Assembly: GCF_051401765.1 (NCBI RefSeq)
Contig: NW_027480429.1
Span: forward strand, 11,350,157-11,414,156
Reading direction: 5' to 3'
Length of the DNA: 64,000 nt
Source of the DNA: Calliopsis andreniformis
Taxonomy: Eukaryota > Arthropoda > Insecta > Hymenoptera > Andrenidae
Shown here: positions 38,668 through 53,262 of the stretch, piece by piece
How the letters are laid out: the number at the start of each line of letters is the position of its first letter
Numbering within the stretch: position 1 is the stretch's first letter
The notes under the pieces: generated by a model
What the model saw: only the letters and a program-made list of their open reading frames with translations
Told to the model about the DNA's origin: nothing
Databases searched by the model: none
Translations under genes and position numbers: made by a program

Positions 38668-41600
38668 TCATTTCTACCTTCCGAGCAACCTAGGCTTCAC
38701 CCTCGGGCGTTGCTCCAACAGATTGAATAGTTAGGGCCTTAGAAGTCAACGCCCGAAACATAAAATGCAAAAAAAATACAACAGTGTTTCCATCATATAA
38801 CAGGAAGAATTGCAACCAGTTTGAAAGTGATGGCCAATTCTACGTTCCGGGCAACCTAGACATCACTCTAGGGCGTTGCTCCACCAGGCCGAATAGTTAC
38901 GGCCTAAGAAGTCAACGCCAGAAGCATAAAATACGATATAAATACAACAGCTTTTCCACAGTATAAAACGAATAATTGCAACCAGTATGAAACTTATGGT
39001 CATTTCTACTTTCCGACCAACCTAGGCTTCACCCTAGGGCGTTGCTCCACCAGATCGAATAGTTATTGCCTTAGAAGTCAACGCCAGAAGCATAAAATAC
39101 AATATAAATACAACAGTTTTTCCATCGTATAAAACGAATAATTGCAACCAGTATGAACCTTATGGACATTTCTACTTTCCGAGCAACCTAGGCTTCACCC
39201 TAGGGCGTTGCTCCAACAGATTGAATAGTTAGGGGCTCAGAAGTCAACGCCCGAACCATAAATTGCAAAAAAAATACAACAGTGTTTCCATCATATAACA
39301 GGAATAATTGCAACCAGTTTGAAAGTGATGGCCAATTCTACGTTCCGGGCAACCTAGGTTTCGCTCCAGGGCGTTGCTCCACCACATCTAATAGCTACGG
39401 CCTTAGAAGTCAACGCCAGAGGCATAAAGTACAATATAAATACAACAGCGTTTCCATCGTATAAAACGAATAATTGCAACCAGTGTGAAAGTTATGGTCA
39501 TTTCCACATTCCGAGGTACCTAGGCTTCACTCTAGGGCGTTGCACCACCAGATCGAATAGTTAGGTCCTTAGAAGTAAACGCCAGAAGCATAAAATACGA
39601 TATAAATACAACAGCTTTTCCATCGTATAGAAGGATTAATTGCAGCCAGTTTGAACGTGATGGTCATTTCTCCTTTCCGGGCAACCTAGGCTTCACTCTA
39701 GGGCGTTCCTCCACTAGATCGAACAGCTAGGGCCCTAGAAGTCAACGCCAGAAGCATAAAATACAATATAAATACAACAGTTTTTCCATCTAATAAAACG
39801 AATAATTGCAACCAGTATGAAACTTATGGTCACTTCTACATTCCGAGCAACCTAGGCTTCACCCTAGAGCGTTGCTCCAACAGATTGAATAGTTAGGGCC
39901 TTAGAAGTCAACGCCCGAAGCATAAAATGCAATAAAAATACAACAGTGTTTCCATAATATGACAGGAATAATTGCAACCAGTTTGAAAGTGATGGCCAAT
40001 TCTACGTCCCGGGCAACCTAGGCTTCACTCTAGGGCGTTGCTCCACCAGATCGAATAGTTAGTGCCTTAGAAGTCAACGCCAGAAACATAAAATACAATA
40101 TAAATACAACAGTTTTTCCATCGCATGAAACAAATAATTGCAACCAGTATGAAACTTATGGTCATTTCTGCTTTCCGAGCAACCTAGGCTTCACGCTAGG
40201 GCGTTGCTCCAACAGATTGAATAGTTAGGGCCTTAGAAGTCAACGCCCGAAGCATAAAATGCAATAAAAATACAACAGTGTTTCCATCATATAACAGGAA
40301 TAATTCCAACCAGTTTGAAAGTGATGACCAATTCTACGTTCCGGGCTACCTAGGCTTCACTCTAGGGCGTTGCTCCACCAGATCGAATAGTTAGTGCCTT
40401 AGAAGTCAACGCCAGAAGCATAAAATACAATATAAATACAACAGTTTTTCCATCGTATCAAACGAATAATTGCAACCAGTCTGAAACTTATGGTCATTTC
40501 TACCTTCCGAGCAACCTAGGCTTCACCCTAGGGCGTTGCTCCAACAGATTGAATAGTTAGGGCCTTAGAAGTCAACGCCCGAAACATAAAATGCAAAAAA
40601 AATACAACAGTGTTTCCATCATATAACAGGAATAATTGCAACCAATTTGAAAGTGATGGCCAATTCTACGTTCCGGGCAACCTAGACATCACTCTAGGGC
40701 GTTGCTCCACCAGACCGAATAGTTACGGCCTAAGAAGTCAACGCCAGAAGCATAAAATACGATATAAATACAACAGCTTTTCCACAGTATAAAACGAATA
40801 ATTGCAACCAGTATGAAACTTATGGTCATTTCTACATTCCGAGCAAGCTAGGCTTCACCCTAGGGCGTTGCTCCAACAGATTGAATAGTTAGGGCCTTAG
40901 AAGTCAACGCCCGAAGCATAAAATGCAATAAAAATACAACAGTGTTTCCATCATATAACAGGAATAATTGCAACCAGTTTGAAAGTGATGGCCAATTCTA
41001 CGTTCCGGGCAACCTAGGTTTCACTCCAGGGCGTTGCTCCACCAGACCGAATAGTTAGGGCCCAAGAAGTCAACGCCAGAAGCATGAAATACGATATAAA
41101 TACAACAGCTTTTCCATCGTATATAACGAATAATTGCAACCAGTGTGAAAGTAATGGTCATTTCTACGTTCCGAGAACCCTAGGCGTCTCTCTAGGGCGT
41201 TGTTCCACCACATCTAATAGCTACGGCCTTAGAAGTCAACGCCAGAGGCATAAAATACAATATAAATACAACAGCTTTTCCATCGTATAAAACGAATAAT
41301 TCCAACCAGTATGAAACTTATGGTCATTTCTACTTTCCGAGCAACCTAGGCTTCACCCTTTGTCGTTGCTCCAACAGATTGAATAGTTAGGGCCTTAGAA
41401 GCCAACGCCAGAGGCATAAAATACAATATAAATACAACAGCTCTTCCATCGTATAAAACGAATAATTGCAACCAGTATGAAACTTATGGTCATTTCTACT
41501 TGCCGAGCAACCTAGGCTTCACCCTAGGGCGTTGCTCCAACGGATTGAATAGTTAGGGCCTTAGAAGTCAACGCCCGAACCATAAAATGCAAAAAAAATA

Positions 41601-42586
41601 CAACAGTGTTTCCATCATATAACAGGAATAATAGCAACCAGTTTGAAAGTGATGGCCAATTCTACCTTCCGGGCAACCTAGGCTTCACTCTAGGGCGTTC
41701 CTCCACCAGATCGAATAGTTCGTGCCTTAGAAGTGAACGCCACAAGCATAAAATACAATATGAATACAACAGTTTTTCCATCGTATAAAACGAATAATTG
41801 CAACCAGTATGAAACTTATGGTCATTTCTACTTTCCGAGCAACCTAGGCTTCACCCTAGGGCGTTGCTCCAACGGATTGAATGGTTAGGGCCTTAGAAGT
41901 CAACGCCCGAAACATAAAATGCAAAAAAAATACAACAGTGTTTCCATCATATAACAGGAATAATTCCAACCAGTTTGAAAGTGATGGCCAATTCTACGTT
42001 CCGGGAAACCTAGATCTCAGTCCAGGGCGTTGCTCCACCAGACCGAATAATTACGGCCTAAGAAGTCAACGCCAGAAGCATAAAATACGATATAAATACA
42101 ACAGCTTTTCCACCGTATAAAGCGAATAATTGCAACCAGTGTGAAAGTAATGGTCATTTCTACGTTCCGAGCACCCTAGGCGTCACTCTAGGGCGTTGCT
42201 CCACCACATCTAATAGCTACGGCCTTTGAAGTCAACGCCAGAGGCATAAAGTACAATATAAATACAACAGCGTTTCCATCGTATAAAACGAATAATTGCA
42301 ACCAGTGTGAAAGTTATGTTCATTTCTACATTCCGAGCAACATAGGATCCACTCTAAGGCGTTGCTCCACCAGATAGAATAGTTAGGTCCTTAGAAGTAA
42401 ACGCCAGAAGCATAAAATACGATATAAATGCAACAGCGTTTGCATCGTATAAAACGAATAATTGCAAACGGTGTGAAAGCTATGGTCATTTCTACATTCC
42501 GAGCAACCTAGGCTTCACTCTAGGGCGTTGCTCCACCAGATCGAATAGTTAGTGCCTTAGAACTGAACGCCAGAAGCATGAAATAC

Positions 42587-45500
42587 GATATAAATACAAC
42601 AGCTTTTCCATCGTATAAAACGAATAATTGTAACCAGTATGAAACTGATGGTCATTTCTACTTTCCGAGCAACCTAGGCTTCACCCTAGGGCGTTGCTCC
42701 AACAGATTGAATAGTTAGGGCCTTAGAAGTCAACGCCCGAAGCATAAAATGCAATAAAAATACAACAGTGTTTCCATCATATAACAGGAATAATTCCAAC
42801 CAGTTTGAAAGTGATGACCAATTCTACGTTCCGGGCTACCTAGGCTTCACTCTAGGGCGTTGCTCCACCAGATCGAATGGTTAGGGCCTTAGAAGTCAAC
42901 GCCAGAAGCATAAAATACAATATAAATACAACAGTTTTTCCTTCGTATCAAACGAATAATTGCAACCAGTATGAAACTTATGGTCATTTCTACCTTCCGA
43001 GCAACCTAGGCTTCACCCTCGGGCGTTGCTCCAACAGATTGAATAGTTAGGGCCTTAGAAGTCAACGCCCGAAACATAAAATGCAAAAAAAATACAACAG
43101 TGTTTCCATCATATAACAGGAAGAATTGCAACCAGTTTGAAAGTGATGGCCAATTCTACGTTCCGGGCAACCTAGACATCACTCTAGGGCGTTGCTCCAC
43201 CAGGCCGAATAGTTACGGCCTAAGAAGTCAACGCCAGAAGCATAAAATACGATATAAATACAACAGCTTTTCCACAGTATAAAACGAATAATTGCAACCA
43301 GTATGAAACTTATGGTCATTTCTACTTTCCGACCAACCTAGGCTTCACCCTAGGGCGTTGCTCCACCAGATCGAATAGTTATTGCCTTAGAAGTCAACGC
43401 CAGAAGCATAAAATACAATATAAATACAACAGTTTTTCCATCGTATAAAACGAATAATTGCAACCAGTATGAACCTTATGGACATTTCTACTTTCCGAGC
43501 AACCTAGGCTTCACCCTAGGGCGTTGCTCCAACAGATTGAATAGTTAGGGGCTCAGAAGTCAACGCCCGAACCATAAATTGCAAAAAAAATACAACAGTG
43601 TTTCCATCATATAACAGGAATAATTGCAACCAGTTTGAAAGTGATGGCCAATTCTACGTTCCGGGCAACCTAGGTTTCGCTCCAGGGCGTTGCTCCACCA
43701 CATCTAATAGCTACGGCCTTAGAAGTCAACGCCAGAGGCATAAAGTACAATATAAATACAACAGCGTTTCCATCGTATAAAACGAATAATTGCAACCAGT
43801 GTGAAAGTTATGGTCATTTCCACATTCCGAGGTACCTAGGCTTCACTCTAGGGCGTTGCACCACCAGATCGAATAGTTAGGTCCTTAGAAGTAAACGCCA
43901 GAAGCATAAAATACGATATAAATACAACAGCTTTTCCATCGTATAGAAGGATTAATTGCAGCCAGTTTGAACGTGATGGTCATTTCTCCTTTCCGGGCAA
44001 CCTAGGCTTCACTCTAGGGCGTTCCTCCACTAGATCGAACAGCTAGGGCCCTAGAAGTCAACGCCAGAAGCATAAAATACAATATAAATACAACAGTTTT
44101 TCCATCTAATAAAACGAATAATTGCAACCAGTATGAAACTTATGGTCACTTCTACATTCCGAGCAACCTAGGCTTCACCCTAGAGCGTTGCTCCAACAGA
44201 TTGAATAGTTAGGGCCTTAGAAGTCAACGCCCGAAGCATAAAATGCAATAAAAATACAACAGTGTTTCCATAATATGACAGGAATAATTGCAACCAGTTT
44301 GAAAGTGATGGCCAATTCTACGTCCCGGGCAACCTAGGCTTCACTCTAGGGCGTTGCTCCACCAGATCGAATAGTTAGTGCCTTAGAAGTCAACGCCAGA
44401 AACATAAAATACAATATAAATACAACAGTTTTTCCATCGCATGAAACAAATAATTGCAACCAGTATGAAACTTATGGTCATTTCTGCTTTCCGAGCAACC
44501 TAGGCTTCACGCTAGGGCGTTGCTCCAACAGATTGAATAGTTAGGGCCTTAGAAGTCAACGCCCGAAGCATAAAATGCAATAAAAATACAACAGTGTTTC
44601 CATCATATAACAGGAATAATTCCAACCAGTTTGAAAGTGATGACCAATTCTACGTTCCGGGCTACCTAGGCTTCACTCTAGGGCGTTGCTCCACCAGATC
44701 GAATAGTTAGTGCCTTAGAAGTCAACGCCAGAAGCATAAAATACAATATAAATACAACAGTTTTTCCATCGTATCAAACGAATAATTGCAACCAGTCTGA
44801 AACTTATGGTCATTTCTACCTTCCGAGCAACCTAGGCTTCACCCTAGGGCGTTGCTCCAACAGATTGAATAGTTAGGGCCTTAGAAGTCAACGCCCGAAA
44901 CATAAAATGCAAAAAAAATACAACAGTGTTTCCATCATATAACAGGAATAATTGCAACCAATTTGAAAGTGATGGCCAATTCTACGTTCCGGGCAACCTA
45001 GACATCACTCTAGGGCGTTGCTCCACCAGACCGAATAGTTACGGCCTAAGAAGTCAACGCCAGAAGCATAAAATACGATATAAATACAACAGCTTTTCCA
45101 CAGTATAAAACGAATAATTGCAACCAGTATGAAACTTATGGTCATTTCTACATTCCGAGCAAGCTAGGCTTCACCCTAGGGCGTTGCTCCAACAGATTGA
45201 ATAGTTAGGGCCTTAGAAGTCAACGCCCGAAGCATAAAATGCAATAAAAATACAACAGTGTTTCCATCATATAACAGGAATAATTGCAACCAGTTTGAAA
45301 GTGATGGCCAATTCTACGTTCCGGGCAACCTAGGTTTCACTCCAGGGCGTTGCTCCACCAGACCGAATAGTTAGGGCCCAAGAAGTCAACGCCAGAAGCA
45401 TGAAATACGATATAAATACAACAGCTTTTCCATCGTATATAACGAATAATTGCAACCAGTGTGAAAGTAATGGTCATTTCTACGTTCCGAGAACCCTAGG

Positions 45501-46902
45501 CGTCTCTCTAGGGCGTTGTTCCACCACATCTAATAGCTACGGCCTTAGAAGTCAACGCCAGAGGCATAAAATACAATATAAATACAACAGCTTTTCCATC
45601 GTATAAAACGAATAATTCCAACCAGTATGAAACTTATGGTCATTTCTACTTTCCGAGCAACCTAGGCTTCACCCTTTGTCGTTGCTCCAACAGATTGAAT
45701 AGTTAGGGCCTTAGAAGCCAACGCCAGAGGCATAAAATACAATATAAATACAACAGCTCTTCCATCGTATAAAACGAATAATTGCAACCAGTATGAAACT
45801 TATGGTCATTTCTACTTGCCGAGCAACCTAGGCTTCACCCTAGGGCGTTGCTCCAACGGATTGAATAGTTAGGGCCTTAGAAGTCAACGCCCGAACCATA
45901 AAATGCAAAAAAAATACAACAGTGTTTCCATCATATAACAGGAATAATAGCAACCAGTTTGAAAGTGATGGCCAATTCTACCTTCCGGGCAACCTAGGCT
46001 TCACTCTAGGGCGTTCCTCCACCAGATCGAATAGTTCGTGCCTTAGAAGTGAACGCCACAAGCATAAAATACAATATGAATACAACAGTTTTTCCATCGT
46101 ATAAAACGAATAATTGCAACCAGTATGAAACTTATGGTCATTTCTACTTTCCGAGCAACCTAGGCTTCACCCTAGGGCGTTGCTCCAACGGATTGAATGG
46201 TTAGGGCCTTAGAAGTCAACGCCCGAAACATAAAATGCAAAAAAAATACAACAGTGTTTCCATCATATAACAGGAATAATTCCAACCAGTTTGAAAGTGA
46301 TGGCCAATTCTACGTTCCGGGAAACCTAGATCTCAGTCCAGGGCGTTGCTCCACCAGACCGAATAATTACGGCCTAAGAAGTCAACGCCAGAAGCATAAA
46401 ATACGATATAAATACAACAGCTTTTCCACCGTATAAAGCGAATAATTGCAACCAGTGTGAAAGTAATGGTCATTTCTACGTTCCGAGCACCCTAGGCGTC
46501 ACTCTAGGGCGTTGCTCCACCACATCTAATAGCTACGGCCTTTGAAGTCAACGCCAGAGGCATAAAGTACAATATAAATACAACAGCGTTTCCATCGTAT
46601 AAAACGAATAATTGCAACCAGTGTGAAAGTTATGTTCATTTCTACATTCCGAGCAACATAGGATCCACTCTAAGGCGTTGCTCCACCAGATAGAATAGTT
46701 AGGTCCTTAGAAGTAAACGCCAGAAGCATAAAATACGATATAAATGCAACAGCGTTTGCATCGTATAAAACGAATAATTGCAAACGGTGTGAAAGCTATG
46801 GTCATTTCTACATTCCGAGCAACCTAGGCTTCACTCTAGGGCGTTGCTCCACCAGATCGAATAGTTAGTGCCTTAGAACTGAACGCCAGAAGCATGAAAT
46901 AC
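42587..46902 (+). repeat. 26-monomer HOR unit, copy 2 (tandem)
   Basis: Repeats copy 1 at an offset of exactly 4,316 bp. In the parts compared line by line I noticed no substitution, including rare states such as AGTTCGTGCC (46,044) and ATAGGATCCACTC (46,659). The junction between copies falls in the linker: copy 1 starts after GCATAAAATAC, copy 2 after GCATGAAATAC, and the sequence after copy 2 continues as AATATGAATAC instead of GATATAAATAC. This is the expected structure of a recent unequal crossover. An assembly duplication would look the same. Confidence 0.85.
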
Positions 46903-49630
46903 AATATGAATACAACAGTTTTTCCATCGTATAAAACGAATAATTGCAACCAGTATGAATCTTATGGTCATTTCTACTTTCCGAGCAAGCTAGGCTTCAC
47001 CCTAGGGCGTTGCTCCAACAGATTGAATAGTTAGGACCTTAGTAGTGAACGCCCGAACCATAAAATGCAAAAAAAATACAACAGTGTTTCCATCATATAA
47101 CAGGTATAATCGCAACCAGTTTGAAAGTGATGGCCAATTCTACGTTCCGGGCAACCTAGGCTTCTCTCTAGGGCGTTGCTCCACCAGATCGAATAGATAG
47201 TGCCTCAGAAGTCAACGCCAGACGCATAAAATACAATATAAATACAACAGCGTTTCCATCGTATAAAACGAATAATTGCAACCAGTGTGAAAGTTATGGT
47301 CATTTCCACATTCCGCGTAACCTAGGCTTCACCCTAGGGCGTTGCTCCACCAGATCGAATAGTTAGGTCCTTAGAAGTAAACGCCAGAAGCATAAAATAC
47401 AATATAAATACAACAGTTTTTCCATCGTATAAAACGAATAATTGCAACCAGTGTGAAAGTTATGGTCATTTCTACTTTCCGAGCAAGCTAGGCTTCACCC
47501 TAGGGTGTTGCACCACCAGATCGAATAGTTAGGTCCTTAGAAGTAAACGCCAGAAGCATAAAATACGATATAAATACAACAGCTTTTCCATCGTATAGAA
47601 GGATTAATTGCAGCCAGTTTGAACGTGATGGTCATTTCTCCTTTCCGGGCAACCTAGACTTCACTCTAGGGCGTTCCTCCACTAGATCGAACAGCTAGGG
47701 CCCTAGAAGTCAACGCCAGAAGCATAAAATACAATATAAATACAACAGTTTTTCCATCGTATAAAACGAATAATTGCAACCAGTATGAAACTTATGGTCG
47801 TTTCTACATTCCGAGCAACCTAGGCTTCACCCTAGAGCGTTGCTCCAACAGATTGAATAGTTAGGGCCTTAGAAGTCAACGCCCGAAGCATAAAATGCAA
47901 TAAAGATACAACAGTGTTTCCATAATATAACAGGAATAATTGCAACCAGTTTGAAAGTGATGGCCAATTCTACGTCCCGGGCAACCTAGGCTTCACTCTA
48001 GGGCGTTGCTCTACCAGATCGAATAGTTAGTGCCTTAGAAGTCAACGCCAGAAGCATAAAATACAATATAAATACAACAGTTTTTCCATCGTATGAAACA
48101 AATAATTGCAACCAGTATGAAACTTATGGTCATTTCTGCTTTCCGAGCAACCTAGGCTTCATGCTAGGGCGTTGCTCCAACGGATTGAATAGTTACGGCC
48201 TTAGAAGTCAACGCCCGAACCATAAAATGCAAAAAAAATACAACAGTGTTTCCATCATATAACAGCTATAATTGCAACCAGTTTGAAAGTGATGGCCAAT
48301 TCTACGTTCCGGGCAACCTAGGTTTCACTCCAGGGCGTTGCTCCACCAGATCGAATAGTTAGTGCCGTAGAAGTCAACGCCAGAAGCATAAAATACGATA
48401 TAAATACAACAGCTTTTCCATCGTATAAAACGAATAATTGTAACCAGTATGAAACTGATGGTCATTTCTACTTTCCGAGCAACCTAGGCTTCACCCTAGG
48501 GCGTTGCTCCAACAGATTGAATAGTTAGGGCCTTAGAAGTCAACGCCCGAAGCATAAAATGCAATAAAAATACAACAGTGTTTCCATCATATAACAGGAA
48601 TAATTCCAACCAGTTTGAAAGTGATGACCAATTCTACGTTCCGGGCTACCTAGGCTTCACTCTAGGGCGTTGCTCCACCAGATCGAATAGTTAGTGCCTT
48701 AGAAGTCAACGCCAGAAGCATAAAATACAATATAAATACAACAGTTTTACCATCGTATCAAACGAATAATTGCAACCAGTATGAAACTTATGGTCATTTC
48801 TACCTTCCGAGCAACCTAGGCTTCACCCTCGGGCGTTGCTCCAACAGATTGAATAGTTAGGGCCTTAGAAGTCAACGCCCGAAACATAAAATGCAAAAAA
48901 AATACAACAGTGTTTCCATCATATAACAGGAAGAACTGCAACCAGTTTGAAAGTGATGGCCAATTCTACGTTCCGGGCAACCTAGACATCACTCTAGGGC
49001 GTTGCTCCACCAGGCCGAATAGTTACGGCCTAAGAAGTCAACGCCAGAAGCATAAAATACGATATAAATACAACAGCTTTTCCACAGTATAAAACGAATA
49101 ATTGCAACCAGTATGAAACTTATGGTCATTTCTACTTTCCGAGCAACCTAGGCTTCACCCTAGGGCGTTGCTCCAACAGATTGAATAGTTAGGGTCTTAA
49201 AAGTCAACGCCCGAACCATAAAATGCAAAAAAAATACAACAGTGTTTCCATCATATAACAGGAATAATTGCAACCAGTTTGAAAGTGATGGCCAATTCTA
49301 CGTTCCGGGCAACCTAGGCTTCACTCTAGGGCGTTGCACTACCAGATCGAATAGTTAGTGCCTTAGAAGTCAACGCCAGAAGCATAAAATGCAATATAAA
49401 TGCAACAGCTTTTCCATCGTATAAAACGAATAATTGCAACCAGTACGAAACTTATGGTCATTTCTACTTTCCGACCAACCTAGGCTTCACCCTAGGGCGT
49501 TGCTCCACCAGATCGAATAGTTATTGCCTTAGAAGTCAACGCCAGAAGCATAAAATACAATATAAATACAACAGTTTTTCCATCGTATAAAACGAATAAT
49601 TGCAACCAGTATGAACCTTATGGACATTTC
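46903..49630 (+). repeat. 13-mer-related segment between 26-mer copies
   Basis: Starts with units seen again at 52,713 (TATGAATCTTATGG, GGTATAATCGC, TTCCGCGTAACC). From about 47,450 it repeats 35,170-37,000 at an offset of 12,284 bp (74 monomers), with the palindrome variant at 47695. Two monomers with GGGTCTTAAAAGTC and TTGCACTACCAG (about 49,180-49,500) are inserted compared with 43,300. Two others are missing at about 49,625, where GAACCTTATGGACATTTC is joined to CACATTCCGAGGTACC. The net offset to copy 2 therefore stays 5,810 bp on both sides. Confidence 0.8.
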
Positions 49631-52600
49631 CACATTCCGAGGTACCTAGGCTTCACTCTAGGGCGTTGCACCACCAGATCGAATAGTTAGGTCCTTAGAA
49701 GTAAACGCCAGAAGCATAAAATACGATATAAATACAACAGCTTTTCCATCGTATAGAAGGATTAATTGCAGCCAGTTTGAACGTGATGGTCATTTCTCCT
49801 TTCCGGGCAACCTAGGCTTCACTCTAGGGCGTTCCTCCACTAGATCGAACAGCTAGGGCCCTAGAAGTCAACGCCAGAAGCATAAAATACAATATAAATA
49901 CAACAGTTTTTCCATCTAATAAAACGAATAATTGCAACCAGTATGAAACTTATGGTCACTTCTACATTCCGAGCAACCTAGGCTTCACCCTAGAGCGTTG
50001 CTCCAACAGATTGAATAGTTAGGGCCTTAGAAGTCAACGCCCGAAGCATAAAATGCAATAAAAATACAACAGTGTTTCCATAATATGACAGGAATAATTG
50101 CAGCCAGTTTGAAAGTGATGGCCAATTCTACGTCCCGGGCAACCTAGGCTTCACTCTAGGGCGTTGCTCCACCAGATCGAATAGTTAGTGCCTTAGAAGT
50201 CAACGCCAGAAACATAGAATACAATATAAATACAACAGTTTTGCCATCGCATGAAACAAATAATTGCAACCAGTATGAAACTTATGGTCATTTCTGCTTT
50301 CCGAGCAACCTAGGCTTCACGCTAGGGCGTTGCTCCAACAGATTGAATAGTTAGGGCCTTAGAAGTCAACGCCCGAAGCATAAAATGCAATAAAAATACA
50401 ACAGTGTTTCCATCATATAACAGGAATAATTCCAACCAGTTTGAAAGTGATGACCAATTCTACGTTCCGGGCTACCTAGGCTTCACTCTAGGGCGTTGCT
50501 CCACCAGATCGAATAGTTAGTGCCTTAGAAGTCAACGCCAGAAGCATAAAATACAATATAAATACAACAGTTTTTCCATCGTATCAAACGAATAATTGCA
50601 ACCAGTCTGAAACTTATGGTCATTTCTACCTTCCGAGCAACCTAGGCTTCACCCTAGGGCGTTGCTCCAACAGATTGAATAGTTAGGGCCTTAGAAGTCA
50701 ACGCCCGAAACATAAAATGCAAAAAAAATACAACAGTGTTTCCATCATATAACAGGAATAATTGCAACCAATTTGAAAGTGATGGCCAATTCTACGTTCC
50801 GGGCAACCTAGACATCACTCTAGGGCGTTGCTCCACCAGACCGAATAGTTACGGCCTAAGAAGTCAACGCCAGAAGCATAAAATACGATATAAATACAAC
50901 AGCTTTTCCACAGTATAAAACGAATAATTGCAACCAGTATGAAACTTATGGTCATTTCTACATTCCGAGCAAGCTAGGCTTCACCCTAGGGCGTTGCTCC
51001 AACAGATTGAATAGTTAGGGCCTTAGAAGTCAACGCCCGAAGCATAAAATGCAATAAAAATACAACAGTGTTTCCATCATATAACAGGAATAATTGCAAC
51101 CAGTTTGAAAGTGATGGCCAATTCTACGTTCCGGGCAACCTAGGTTTCACTCCAGGGCGTTGCTCCACCAGACCGAATAGTTAGGGCCCAAGAAGTCAAC
51201 GCCAGAAGCATAAAATACGATATAAATACAACAGCTTTTCCATCGTATATAACGAATAATTGCAACCAGTGTGAAAGTAATGGTCATTTCTACGTTCCGA
51301 GAACCCTAGGCGTCTCTCTAGGGCGTTGTTCCACCACATCTAATAGCTACGGCCTTAGAAGTCAACGCCAGAGGCATAAAATACAATATAAATACAACAG
51401 CTTTTCCATCGTATAAAACGAATAATTCCAACCAGTATGAAACTTATGGTCATTTCTACTTTCCGAGCAACCTAGGCTTCACCCTTGGTCGTTGCTCCAA
51501 CAGATTGAATAGTTAGGGCCTTAGAAGCCAACGCCAGAGGCATAAAATACAATATAAATACAACAGCTCTTCCATCGTATAAAACGAATAATTGCAACCA
51601 GTATGAAACTTATGGTCATTTCTACTTTCCGAGCAACCTAGGCTTCACCCTAGGGCGTTGCTCCAACGGATTGAATAGTTAGGGCCTTAGAAGTCAACGC
51701 CCGAACCATAAAATGCAAAAAAAATACAACAGTGTTTCCATCATATAACAGGAATAATAGCAACCAGTTTGAAAGTGATGGCCAATTCTACCTTCCGGGC
51801 AACCTAGGCTTCACTCTAGGGCGTTGCTCCACCAGATCGAATAGTTCGTGCCTTAGAAGTGAACGCCACAAGCATAAAATACAATATGAATACAACAGTT
51901 TTTCCATCGTATAAAACGAATAATTGCAACCAGTATGAAACTTATGGTCATTTCTACTTTCCGAGCAACCTAGGCTTCACCCTAGGGCGTTGCTCCAACG
52001 GATTGAATGGTTAGGGCCTTAGAAGTCAACGCCCGAAACATAAAATGCAAAAAAAATACAACAGTGTTTCCATCATATAACAGGAATAATTCCAACCAGT
52101 TTGAAAGTGATGGCCAATTCTACGTTCCGGGAAACCTAGATCTCAGTCCAGGGCGTTGCTCCACCAGACCGAATAATTACGGCCTAAGAAGTCAACGCCA
52201 GAAGCATAAAATACGATATAAATACAACAGCTTTTCCACCGTATAAAGCGAATAATTGCAACCAGTGTGAAAGTAATGGTCATTTCTACGTTCCGAGCAC
52301 CCTAGGCGTCACTCTAGGGCGTTGCTCCACCACATCTAATAGCTACGGCCTTTGAAGTCAACGCCAGAGGCATAAAGTACAATATAAATACAACAGCGTT
52401 TCCATCGTATAAAACGAATAATTGCAACCAGTGTGAAAGTTATGTTCATTTCTACATTCCGAGCAACATAGGATCCACTCTAAGGCGTTGCTCCACCAGA
52501 TAGAATAGTTAGGTCCTTAGAAGTAAACGCCAGAAGCATAAAATACGATATAAATGCAACAGCGTTTGCATCGTATAAAACGAATAATTGCAAACGGTGT

Positions 52601-53262
52601 GAAAGCTATGGTCATTTCTACATTCCGAGCAACCTAGGCTTCACTCTAGGGCGTTGCTCCACCAGATCGAATAGTTAGTGCCTTAGAACTGAACGCCAGA
52701 AGCATGAAATACAATATGAATACAACAGTTTTTCCATCGTATAAAACGAATAATTGCAACCAGTATGAATCTTATGGTCATTTCTACTTTCCGAGCAAGC
52801 TAGGCTTCACCCTAGGGCGTTGCTCCAACAGATTGAATAGTTAGGACCTTAGTAGTGAACGCCCGAACCATAAAATGCAAAAAAAATACAACAGTGTTTC
52901 CATCATATAACAGGTATAATCGCAACCAGTTTGAAAGTGATGGCCAATTCTACGTTCCGGGCAACCTAGGCTTCTCTCTAGGGCGTTGCTCCACCAGATC
53001 GAATAGATAGTGCCTCAGAAGTCAACGCCAGACGCATAAAATACAATATAAATACAACAGCGTTTCCATCGTATAAAACGAATAATTGCAACCAGTGTGA
53101 AAGTTATGGTCATTTCCACATTCCGCGTAACCTAGGCTTCACCCTAGGGCGTTGCTCCACCAGATCGAATAGTTAGGTCCTTAGAAGTAAACGCCAGAAG
53201 CATAAAATACAATATAAATACAACAGTTTTTCCATCGTATAAAACGAATAATTGCAACCAGT
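49631..53262 (+). repeat. Partial third copy of the 26-mer unit
   Basis: Repeats about 43,820-47,452 at an offset of 5,810 bp (35 monomers), with the palindrome variant at 49853. It is slightly diverged from copies 1 and 2: GCATAAAATACG for GCATGAAATACG near 51,210, CCTTGGTCG for CCTTTGTCG near 51,484, TTTCCGAGC for TTGCCGAGC near 51,626 and CGTTGCTCC for CGTTCCTCC near 51,826. The match ends near 53,262, where GTGTGAAAGTTATGG is replaced by GTTTGAAAGTGATGG. Confidence 0.8.

Larger units (their letters stand above)
38271..42586 (+). repeat. 26-monomer HOR unit, copy 1
   Basis: A 4,316-bp unit (exactly 26 x 166), directly followed by a second copy. It opens with the units marked AACCAGTATGAAACTGATGG and TTCCTTCGTATCAAACG. 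The palindrome variant is at 39727. It ends with rare units: GTCTCTCTAGGGCG near 41,190, CTTTGTCGTTGC near 41,360, AGTTCGTGCC near 41,728, CTAGATCTCAGTCC near 42,010, ATAGGATCCACTC near 42,343 and CGTTTGCATCG near 42,437. The left half is itself a copy of the 13-mer to its left, so the 26-mer is a 13-mer plus 13 more diverged monomers. Confidence 0.85.
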
